From Deltaproteobacteria bacterium (GTDB taxonomy: Bacteria; Myxococcota_A; UBA9160; SZUA-336), in contig DAOUZG010000073.1 in NCBI GenBank assembly GCA_030665705.1, positions 1-8,082 on the forward strand: DNA of 8,082 nt, read 5' to 3'. How positions within the stretch are numbered: position 1 is the first letter of the stretch; each line of letters opens with the position of its first letter. The notes under the pieces are model-generated. The model had not been told where the DNA came from. It ran no database searches and saw only the letters and a program-made list of their open reading frames with translations. Positions 1 through 5,601 of the stretch are shown here, in pieces. The translations under genes and the position numbers were made by a program.

Positions 1-51
1 GTCCGCGCGGCGGGGAACGTGGACCGAGAATTGCTGCGGCGGGTCGATCAC

Positions 52-585
52 CTAGCCGCGGCGATCATGGCGGCTCCGCCCGGGATCTAGGCGACGACCC
101 CGATGATGCTTCCGGCCGGGACGTTTGAGTGCCCGTTGATCAAACCGGTGTCCTTTGCGGTCCAGCCTACGATCGATGCGGGCTCCCCTTCGGTCGAGCC
201 TGCGGTCGATGCAGTCACCCCTACGATCGAGTCTACGGTCGAAGCGGTCGCCCCTGCGATCGAAACGCTCTTCGATGCGGTCCCCCTTCCGTTCCAGGCG
301 CTCGGCTAGCTTGTCCTTGCCTGCGGCTCTTGCGCGCTCCGCCTTCCACTCGAGGCGCTCGTGGATGCGCTCGCCCCTTCGGTCCAGTCGGTGGTCGATT
401 CGGTCTCCCTTGCGATCCATCCTGTGGTCGATTCGATCACCTCTTCGGTCGAGACGCTCCTCGATCCGGTCCCCCCGGCGGTCGAACCGGTCGCTCAGGC
501 CCCCATCCTCATCGGCCAGGCCGGCCTGCGCCGTCAAACCGAGCGACGCTGCCACCAAAACCGCGTAAAGGTGAATCCGGCTCAT
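52..585 (-). CDS. Exported arginine-rich protein of 11-residue repeats, function unknown
   Basis: A 177-residue protein not assignable to a named family. Residues 1-21 look like a Sec signal peptide: a short basic start (MSR), a hydrophobic core, and an AQA site that would be cleaved before GLADEDGG. Residues 34-151 are ten 11-residue units with consensus [LFM]DR[RK]GDRI[DE]xR, interrupted once at residues 78-96 by a degenerate unit plus 8 extra residues. Hydrophobic residues sit at unit positions 1 and 8, a 7+4 hendecad spacing expected of an amphipathic helix or right-handed coiled coil. Arginine is about 28% of residues (49 of 177). The C-terminal 26 residues are basic and not repetitive. 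The start is supported by GGAGGA at 593-598, 7 nt upstream. It lies 121 bp downstream of the amidase on the same strand, so cotranscription is possible but not shown. I recall similar DRRGDRI repeat proteins annotated as hypothetical in proteobacteria; the role is unknown. The signal and repeats are clear. Confidence 0.8.
   Translation of the reverse strand: MSRIHLYAVLVAASLGLTAQAGLADEDGGLSDRFDRRGDRIEERLDRRGDRIDHRMDRKGDRIDHRLDRRGERIHERLEWKAERARAAGKDKLAERLERKGDRIEERFDRRGDRFDRRLDRRGDCIDRRLDRRGARIDRRLDRKGHRFDQRALKRPGRKHHRGRRLDPGRSRHDRRG
133..486 (-). repeat. Tandem 33-bp coding repeats (11-residue units)
   Basis: Ten diverged, in-frame units of 33 bp encode the 11-residue repeats of the exported protein. 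Four units (residues 34-77) are followed by a degenerate one (78-88), an 8-residue break (89-96), and five more (97-151). Units are contiguous with no unique spacers. On the plus strand they appear as recurring tcggtcga and gcggtc-type words. The array is an obvious substrate for unequal recombination or slippage, so copy number may differ between strains. Confidence 0.85.
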
Positions 586-592
586 CCTTCAG

Positions 593-598
593 TCCTCC
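593..598 (-). promoter_or_regulatory. Ribosome binding site of the repeat protein gene
   Basis: Read on the minus strand this is GGAGGA with 7 nt to the ATG at 585. It is a near-perfect Shine-Dalgarno site and fixes the start of the repeat protein just before its signal peptide. Confidence 0.7.
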
Positions 599-706
599 CG
601 TTGCTCGAGGCTTGCTCCGCCTCCACACTTCTAACCGGTGAGCGGTCGGACGGTTTCGGACCGGGCCACGTCAGCCGCGCCCCCGAGCAGCTCTGCCCTC
701 GCGTTC

Positions 707-2161
707 TCAATCCACCGACGCGTGGACCGGAGGTAAGCGATCGTTCCAAGGTGCCGCCCGCTCGAGCTGCGCCGCGACCCTAAGCAGCAAGTCCTCCCGG
801 CCGTATGCGGCGACGAGCTGGACCCCGATCGGGAGACCCTCGGCGCTCGTGTGGAGCGGCAGCGAGATGGCGGGCTGGCCGGTCAGGTTGAACAGGAGGG
901 TGAAAAGTCCGAGCGGTGCGGTTCGCACGTGTCCTTCGAGGGGTACGTCCGGTGGACTCTCGAACTCGCCCACTCGGGCCGGCAGCATGCCCAGCGTGGG
1001 AGTCATCAACAGGTCGAACCCAGCGTCCCACCATCGCACCGTGCGACGCGTCAACACCGCGAGCGATTCCCGAAGAGCGATGTGCTCGGGAGCCGAACGC
1101 GAACGCCCGAGCTCGGCCATCGCCCAGTTCGCCGGCTCCACGTCATCCGCCTCGATCCGCCGGCCGATCGCCTCGCTCCACCGATCCAGCTCACCGGCAA
1201 TGCACTGCGAGACAAGCGTGAACCACGTGATACCCGGCTCGGAGCTCTCGAGCGTATCGGGGTGGGACTCCTCGACGCGATGCCCGAGTGACTCGAGGAG
1301 CTTCCCCGTGTGCACGGCCGCAGCCGCCACGTCCGCGGGTAGCGCCACGGCCTCGGTCGGCGATCGCGCCAGCACGCCGATCCTGAGCTGTCCCGGCTCC
1401 GCGCCCACCTCCGTGCGAAACGGACGAGCGGGAGGGGGCGCTCGGTAGGGGTCACCCGGCATCGGCCCATCCACCGCGTCGAGAATCGCGGCAGTGTCGC
1501 GTACCGATCGGGTAAGGACGTGCTCGACGCCGAGCCCGCACCAGCTCTCGCTCAGGTCCGGGCCGAGCGACGTGCGACCCCGCGAGGGTTTGAGTCCCAC
1601 CAGTCCACACGAGCTGGCCGGGTTTCGGATCGAGCCGCCCGCGTCGCTACCGTGGGCTGCAGCAACCATTCCCGAGGCCACCGCGGTCGCGGAGCCACCG
1701 CTGGAGCCACCCGGAGTTCGCGCGGTGTCCCACGGGTTACGGGTCGGCCCGTACGATACCGGCTCCGTGACTCCATGGTGGCCCAGCTCGGGTGTGTTGG
1801 TTCGGCCCAGAAGGACGAAACCCGCCCGGCGCAGCCTCGTGGTCAGGTAGGCGTCGCGGGGAGCCACCCAACCGAGCTCCTTGAGCAGCTGCATGCCGGC
1901 GTGGTAAGGAGCCCCGGCGATCGTGCAGCCTAGGTCCTTCACGAGGAAGGGGACGCCCGGGAAAGATGCGTCGGGCAGCGGCTCGGAGCGGGCTGCGTCA
2001 AGTGCCTGCTCGAACAGCCGAATGATCACCGCGTTCAGCTTCGGATCGAGCCGCTCGATCCTCTCGATCGCCGCACGCACCAGCTCACCGCGGCTGATCG
2101 CTCTCGCCCGCACGAGCTCCGCCTGGGCCGTGGCGTCGAGGAGGCTCAGGTCGTTACCCAT
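707..2161 (-). CDS. Amidase-signature family amidohydrolase
   Basis: A 484-residue enzyme of the amidase signature (AS) family, which hydrolyses carboxylic amides to acid plus ammonia or amine. The full AS core is visible. The base Lys75 is in PFLVKDLG. The glycine/serine-rich loop GGSSGGSA (151-158) carries the cis-serine, probably Ser153. The nucleophile Ser177 is in GSDAGGSIRNP (171-181), followed by GLVGLKPSRGR. The 24-residue gap between the two serines equals that of FAAH (217/241). The C-terminal GQPAISLP and GLPIGVQLV blocks are intact, so the gene is full length. No signal peptide is seen, so it is probably cytoplasmic. The start at MGND fits family N-termini (LLDATAQAELVR). It lies 30 bp downstream of the DapA-like gene on the same strand, probably in one operon. 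A GatA role in tRNA amidation is unlikely because no gatB or gatC is nearby. The substrate is unknown: simple amide, acyl-amino acid or lactam-like compounds are all possible. Confidence 0.93.
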   Translation of the reverse strand: MGNDLSLLDATAQAELVRARAISRGELVRAAIERIERLDPKLNAVIIRLFEQALDAARSEPLPDASFPGVPFLVKDLGCTIAGAPYHAGMQLLKELGWVAPRDAYLTTRLRRAGFVLLGRTNTPELGHHGVTEPVSYGPTRNPWDTARTPGGSSGGSATAVASGMVAAAHGSDAGGSIRNPASSCGLVGLKPSRGRTSLGPDLSESWCGLGVEHVLTRSVRDTAAILDAVDGPMPGDPYRAPPPARPFRTEVGAEPGQLRIGVLARSPTEAVALPADVAAAAVHTGKLLESLGHRVEESHPDTLESSEPGITWFTLVSQCIAGELDRWSEAIGRRIEADDVEPANWAMAELGRSRSAPEHIALRESLAVLTRRTVRWWDAGFDLLMTPTLGMLPARVGEFESPPDVPLEGHVRTAPLGLFTLLFNLTGQPAISLPLHTSAEGLPIGVQLVAAYGREDLLLRVAAQLERAAPWNDRLPPVHASVD

Positions 2162-2191
2162 GGCGCTTGTCCCCCGGGCCCCGGTGGTCCT

Positions 2192-3166
2192 CTACGACAG
2201 TTTGTGCCGAGTCAGAAGCTCACGGATCGACTCTCTCTCAGCGTCCTTGATTTGCGGAAGTGGGCTTCGGACTCGGGCCGTGATGGGGTGCCCCATCTGG
2301 CGGAGCGTTTCTTTGAAAACGGCATGGCGAGACGGGTTCCGTCCGGTCTGCTTGAGGGGCAGGCGGCTCAAGACTTTGAAGGCCGACTTCTGAACCCACG
2401 CAGGAAGGCTGAACGAGTTCAGGAACGGGATGAGATCGAGCATCCTCTCCTGGAGCTGCCCAGCGGTCGCGTTGTCCTGCTTCTGCCAGGCGGTAAAGCA
2501 TTCCACCACGGTCTTCGGGAACAGCGAGGGCAGGAGTCCGATCACGCCGCTCCCACCGCGCTCCAGGATAGGGAGCAGGGATAGGCTGTTGCCGCTAAAG
2601 AGAGCCACGTCCCGGTTGCGGATCAGGTCCAGGTGCCGACTGATCTCTCGGATGCTCAAGATGCTGTCCTTGATCCCGGCCATTCCGTCGAGGGTCAAGA
2701 TCTTCCCGATCTCCTCCGGGGTGAGAAACACCTGGGACTGCTGTGGGTAGTTGTAATAGAAGATCGGCTTGGCCGATTCTCGGCATAGGGTAGAGAACAG
2801 GTCGTAGACCGCATCAAACGCGACGGGAAAGTACGTGGGCACGAGAATGAGGAAGGCGTCAACGCCGAAGCCCCCCAATTCGCGTACGAACTGGAGAGTC
2901 TCGGCAGCACTGCAATAACCTCCACCGACGATGATCGGTACACGCCCTCTTCCGGCCTCCACGACAGTGCGGACGATCTCGATCTTCTCTTCCAGCGTGA
3001 AGTAGGGAAACTCGCCGCCGCTTCCCATGATCGTCAAACCGTGGCAACCGGAGTCGATGTAGAAATCGACCAGATGCCGAAGTCCGGTCTGATCCAGACC
3101 CTCGTCCTCCGAGAGCGGGGTAGGGACGACCACGTTCACGCCGAGAAATCTTTCTCTATTCGACAT
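2192..3166 (-). CDS. DapA/NAL-superfamily class I aldolase or dehydratase
   Basis: A 324-residue (beta/alpha)8 enzyme of the dihydrodipicolinate synthase / N-acetylneuraminate lyase superfamily, which forms a Schiff base with an oxo-acid. Lys166 in GIKDS is the expected Schiff-base lysine and Tyr138 in YYNYP the catalytic tyrosine. Their 28-residue spacing matches E. coli DapA (133/161). Tyr112 aligns with DapA Tyr107, and MGSGGEF (47-53) with the GTTGE carboxylate-binding loop, Ser49 replacing Thr44. The DapA arginine that binds aspartate semialdehyde (Arg138) aligns with Gln143, so lysine biosynthesis is unlikely; a sugar-acid or other oxo-acid lyase is more plausible. The reading frame stays open to 3412, but MSNRERF at 3166 is the start I chose: it has GGAGAGGA immediately upstream and matches the family N-terminus. 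The C-terminus is longer than in DapA (about 290 residues). It precedes the amidase in the same operon and is divergent from the ADP-ribosylglycohydrolase gene. Confidence 0.9.
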   Translation of the reverse strand: MSNRERFLGVNVVVPTPLSEDEGLDQTGLRHLVDFYIDSGCHGLTIMGSGGEFPYFTLEEKIEIVRTVVEAGRGRVPIIVGGGYCSAAETLQFVRELGGFGVDAFLILVPTYFPVAFDAVYDLFSTLCRESAKPIFYYNYPQQSQVFLTPEEIGKILTLDGMAGIKDSILSIREISRHLDLIRNRDVALFSGNSLSLLPILERGGSGVIGLLPSLFPKTVVECFTAWQKQDNATAGQLQERMLDLIPFLNSFSLPAWVQKSAFKVLSRLPLKQTGRNPSRHAVFKETLRQMGHPITARVRSPLPQIKDAERESIRELLTRHKLS

Positions 3167-3169
3167 CGT

Positions 3170-3177
3170 TCCTCTCC
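3170..3177 (-). promoter_or_regulatory. Ribosome binding site deciding the DapA-like start
   Basis: Read on the minus strand this is GGAGAGGA, with its GGAG core 7 nt from the ATG at 3166. It favours that start over upstream in-frame ATGs such as the one giving MIGARRGT, and over the far upstream end of the open frame at 3412, which would overlap the divergent gene. Confidence 0.65.
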
Positions 3178-3323
3178 GGGCTCCGATCATATCGTATTCA
3201 CACACCCCCGGGAGCGGGAGGTGGCCGAACGCCGGGGCGGCGCTTGGGGCCACCCGGGTGGAACAGCCGATCGTGTCGTGCCATGCTGGGCCCCCATTCC
3301 GGCCCGGATCGGGCTGTCGCGCC

Positions 3324-3332
3324 GGAGGAGGA
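3324..3332 (+). promoter_or_regulatory. Ribosome binding site of the ADP-ribosylglycohydrolase-like gene
   Basis: GGAGGAGGA just upstream of the ATG at 3336 (GGAGG cores 4 and 7 nt away). It decides the start at MGRAPID rather than the in-frame ATG at 3258, which has no comparable site and would place 26 compositionally unlike residues before the domain. Confidence 0.7.
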
Positions 3333-3335
3333 ACC

Positions 3336-4406
3336 ATGGGTCGTGCACCGATCGACCGCGGGCGCATTCGAGGCGCCTGGGAGGGGCGGATCTCGGGGTG
3401 CCAGCTCGGCAAGCCGGTCGAGCTTCTCTCGATGAGGCAGGGTCACGATGCGCTGCTCGGGTATCTGCGTGAAGCCGATGCCCTTCCGCTCCGCGACTAC
3501 GTGCCTCTCCTCGAGAACACGCTCGTCGATTGGACCGGACGGCGTTCGTGTCGAGGACAGCTGACGCGAAGCGAGCCGGACGACGACATCAACTACTCGG
3601 TACTGGCGCTGATGCTGCTCGAGCAGCACGGACTCGAGCTCTCGACGGAGGACGTGGCCCGCGCCTGGCTGCGGCTTCTTCCTGCGGGCGTCACGTTCAC
3701 CGCCGAGCGGGCCGCCTACCGCAAGCTGCTCGAGCGCGCGCACGAGGCCTTCGCCTTTGGCGCGCCTCCAGGATTCGATCTCGCGGAGTGCGCCGACAAC
3801 GAGTGCTCGGAGTGGATCGGCGCCCAGATCCGTACCGACCTCTACGGCTGGGTCTGCCCGGGCCGCCCGGGACTCGCCGCAGATCTCGCTCGGCGTGATG
3901 CAGCCCTTTCCCACACCGGGGACGGCATCCACGGTGCCGCCTTCGTCGCGGCACTCGGGGCGGCGATTCCCGCGGCGAGCTCGTTCGCAGAGGCGGTCGA
4001 GCTCGCCACCGGCGAGGTCCCGGAGGGATCGGCAGCAGCGGAGGCGATCGTGTTGGGCTCGTCCCTGGTCGGTAAGCCCGATGCGGTCGAGCGGCTCCAC
4101 GCCCGGTACGAGGGACTCTCCCCCGTTCACACCGTGAATAACCTGGCCGTCGTGGTTTGGAGCCTGCTCTCCGGAGCCGAGGATTACTCGGAGGCGGTGG
4201 GAGAGGCCGTGGCCGCGGGGTGGGACACGGATTGCAACGGCGCAACCGTCGGTGGGCTCTGGGGCCTTTCGGGACAGCCGATCCCGCTCCACTGGACCGC
4301 CCCCTGGCAGGGGCGCGTGGCCGTCATGCTCGCCGGAGTCGGGGAGCTCGCACTCGACGACCTCATCGATCGCACCGTTTCGGTGGCCGAGCGGATCGCA
4401 CGCTGA
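3336..4406 (+). CDS. ADP-ribosylglycohydrolase (DraG/ARH) family protein
   Basis: A 356-residue all-helical protein of the ADP-ribosylglycohydrolase family, di-metal enzymes that cleave N- or O-glycosidic bonds of ADP-ribose conjugates. Both metal-binding signatures are present: EPDDDINYS (80-88), the counterpart of the TDDT motif, and GWDTDCNGATVGG (295-307), the counterpart of GGDTDTNAA, with Asp297 and Asp299. The N-terminal RGAWEGRISGCQLGKPVE block and the central ARRDAALSHTGDGIHGA block (185-201) are also family features. There is no signal peptide or membrane segment, so it is cytoplasmic. It heads a plus-strand set, 28 bp before the M28 peptidase gene. No ADP-ribosyltransferase lies nearby. 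I recall that this DDDIN subtype is often found in carbohydrate or nucleoside utilisation loci, so removal of ADP-ribose from protein should not be assumed; hydrolysis of a small N-glycoside is an alternative. Family assignment is firm, substrate unknown. Confidence 0.88.
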   Translation: MGRAPIDRGRIRGAWEGRISGCQLGKPVELLSMRQGHDALLGYLREADALPLRDYVPLLENTLVDWTGRRSCRGQLTRSEPDDDINYSVLALMLLEQHGLELSTEDVARAWLRLLPAGVTFTAERAAYRKLLERAHEAFAFGAPPGFDLAECADNECSEWIGAQIRTDLYGWVCPGRPGLAADLARRDAALSHTGDGIHGAAFVAALGAAIPAASSFAEAVELATGEVPEGSAAAEAIVLGSSLVGKPDAVERLHARYEGLSPVHTVNNLAVVVWSLLSGAEDYSEAVGEAVAAGWDTDCNGATVGGLWGLSGQPIPLHWTAPWQGRVAVMLAGVGELALDDLIDRTVSVAERIAR

Positions 4407-4425
4407 CTCGGCCGTAATAAGGACT

Positions 4426-4430
4426 GGAGG
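4426..4430 (+). promoter_or_regulatory. Ribosome binding site of the M28 peptidase gene
   Basis: GGAGG 4 nt before the ATG at 4435, in the 28-bp gap after the preceding stop. The frame is open upstream to 4252, but that part is the preceding gene read out of frame. This site sets the start at MSEGQAM; a second in-frame ATG follows at residue 7. Confidence 0.65.
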
Positions 4431-4434
4431 AAAC

Positions 4435-5601
4435 ATGAGCGAAGGACAGGCAATGAAGACCTGGATCAGCGCGATGGTGCGTGATCTGGGGCCGCGGCGA
4501 CCGGGAACCCCGGGCGAGGCAAGAGCCGCCGAGCGCGTGGAGGAGGCGCTACGGGAGAGCTGCGACGAGGTCCGGATCGAACCCGTGGCGAGCCGAGATG
4601 GCGCCTTCTTCGGGCTCGTACGCATCATGCTCGGCGGATACGCGGCGGGGTTCGTTCTGACCTTCGTCTTACCCGGAGTGGCGCTGGGGCTCGTCGTCGT
4701 CCTCGGGCTCTGCTTCCTCCTGAACGGGCGAGGCCACCGCGTACTCGAGCCACTCTTCCCCCGCACTCGATCACAGAACGTGATCGGGATCGTTCGCCCC
4801 TCCGCCGAACCGCGTCGACGTCTCCTGTTCGCGGGTCATCACGATAGCCCGATCCTCATGCCGCTCTGGCGCCCGGAGCGCAAGCGGTACCTCCCGCACC
4901 TCTACGCAGCGGCGCTTGCGGGTTTCGTCGGTCAAATCCTCTTCTCTCTCGTCGCTGCACTCGGACTCTCGTCGCTCTGGTCCGTCCCACTCGGGATGAT
5001 TGCCTTCGCCGGCCTCGTGCTCACCGCGATCGTTACCTGGGGCGTCATCGGCTGGGGAACGCCCTGCAGCGGCGCCAACGACAATCTGTCCTCGGTTTCC
5101 GTCGTGGCGGCTCTGGGGCGGTACCTCGCGAGCTCCCGTCCTCGTCATACGGAGGTCTGGCTGGTGTCGTTCGGCTGTGAGGAGGAGGGCTGCTTCGGAT
5201 CCCGCGACCTCGCCGGGCGCTATGCGCCCGAGCTCGAGGACGCGTTTCTGGTGAACATGGAGACGGTTGGGTCGGGCCGGCTCGCGATCATCCGCCGGGA
5301 ACGTCGAGGCGGACGCAATAGCCACCCGGGTGCGGTCGCTCTCGTCGAGGCGGCCGCCCGACACGCGCAGCTCGAGGTTCCAGTGGTGGAGTTGGCCTTC
5401 GGAGGCACGGATGCACAGTCCTTTATAGAGGAAGATCTCCCGGCGGTGTCCGTGTTCGGAATGGATGAGACCGGTCTCTTTTCGCTCTGGCACGTCGAGG
5501 AGGACCGGCCCGAGAACCTCGATCCGGAGGTGCTCGACCAGGCTCTGGCTCTTTGCCGGGCCGTGGTGGAGGTGACGGAGGAGGGCGAGGGCAGATCATG
5601 A
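4435..5601 (+). CDS. Membrane-embedded M28 family metallopeptidase
   Basis: A 388-residue zinc aminopeptidase-like protein of family M28. Expected ligands appear in order: His135 in GHHDS, bridging Asp216 in SGANDN, catalytic Glu249 with ligand Glu250 in CEEEGCFGS, Glu276 in NMETVG, and His353 in SLWHVEEDRPENLDPE. Residues 17-50 (GPRRPGTPGEARAAERV) resemble the usual M28 N-terminal helix and strand. Two hydrophobic hairpins interrupt the fold: about 60-97 (two segments) and about 156-206 (two segments). The second lies between the first ligand and the bridging Asp, stretching a gap of about 20 residues in typical M28 enzymes to 81. No signal peptide is seen. Basic residues before the second hairpin (WRPERKR) suggest that the active site faces the cytoplasm, which is inference. 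The stop overlaps the next gene's start (ATGA), so translation is probably coupled to the acyl-CoA ligase. The substrate is probably a peptide or N-acyl amino acid, not determinable here. Confidence 0.88.
   Translation: MSEGQAMKTWISAMVRDLGPRRPGTPGEARAAERVEEALRESCDEVRIEPVASRDGAFFGLVRIMLGGYAAGFVLTFVLPGVALGLVVVLGLCFLLNGRGHRVLEPLFPRTRSQNVIGIVRPSAEPRRRLLFAGHHDSPILMPLWRPERKRYLPHLYAAALAGFVGQILFSLVAALGLSSLWSVPLGMIAFAGLVLTAIVTWGVIGWGTPCSGANDNLSSVSVVAALGRYLASSRPRHTEVWLVSFGCEEEGCFGSRDLAGRYAPELEDAFLVNMETVGSGRLAIIRRERRGGRNSHPGAVALVEAAARHAQLEVPVVELAFGGTDAQSFIEEDLPAVSVFGMDETGLFSLWHVEEDRPENLDPEVLDQALALCRAVVEVTEEGEGRS
5587..5591 (+). promoter_or_regulatory. Ribosome binding site inside the peptidase end, for the ligase gene
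   Basis: GAGGG 6 nt before the ATG at 5598, lying inside the last codons of the peptidase gene. With the ATGA stop/start overlap at 5598-5601 it indicates translational coupling and sets the ligase start at MTQRATG. Confidence 0.6.

Larger units (their letters stand above)
3167..3335 (+). promoter_or_regulatory. Divergent intergenic control region with central palindrome
   Basis: 169 bp separate the starts of the DapA-like gene (minus) and the ADP-ribosylglycohydrolase-like gene (plus), so promoters for both directions should lie here. CCACCCGGGTGG at 3250-3261 is a perfect 12-bp palindrome about 80-90 bp from both start codons, a possible operator. On the minus strand an AT-rich patch at 3186-3196 reads TACGATATGAT and offers -10-like hexamers (TATGAT at 3186-3191, TACGAT at 3191-3196), but no good -35 is seen. 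A smaller inverted repeat, GCCCG-GAT-CGGGC, lies at 3302-3314. Strand is given as plus only for convenience. Regulation is inferred; no regulator gene is in the window. Confidence 0.4.

Noticed and set aside
133..486. CRISPR-like periodicity near 33 bp
   Set aside because: Units are contiguous and diverged with no unique spacers, and they encode an in-frame protein repeat.
643..663. Hairpin CGGTCGGA-CGGTT-TCGGACCG as a terminator after the amidase gene
   Set aside because: The stem contains a G-G mismatch and no T-run follows on the minus strand, so an intrinsic terminator is not supported.
129..783. Several open plus-strand frames across the repeat gene, some Arg/Cys- or Ser/Arg-rich
   Set aside because: They are antisense images of the 33-bp repeats, which lack stops in all frames. 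Only the minus frame has a signal peptide, a ribosome binding site and a coherent heptad/hendecad pattern.
707..2161. GatA subunit of the tRNA amidotransferase
   Set aside because: The amidase-signature core is shared, but no gatB or gatC is nearby and the operon partner is a DapA-like lyase. A general amidase is the safer call.
2192..3166. dapA of lysine biosynthesis
   Set aside because: The arginine that binds aspartate semialdehyde is replaced by Gln143 and no lysine-pathway neighbours are present.
3167..3412. N-terminal extension of the DapA-like protein to the ATG at 3412
   Set aside because: The extra 82 residues are Pro/Arg-rich, do not resemble the family and would overlap the divergent gene. 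A strong ribosome binding site supports the start at 3166.
3198..4766. 522-codon minus-strand open frame
   Set aside because: It is antisense to the ADP-ribosylglycohydrolase-like gene and the peptidase start. It is low-complexity Arg/Pro/Gly sequence with no recognisable domain, typical of high-GC antisense frames.
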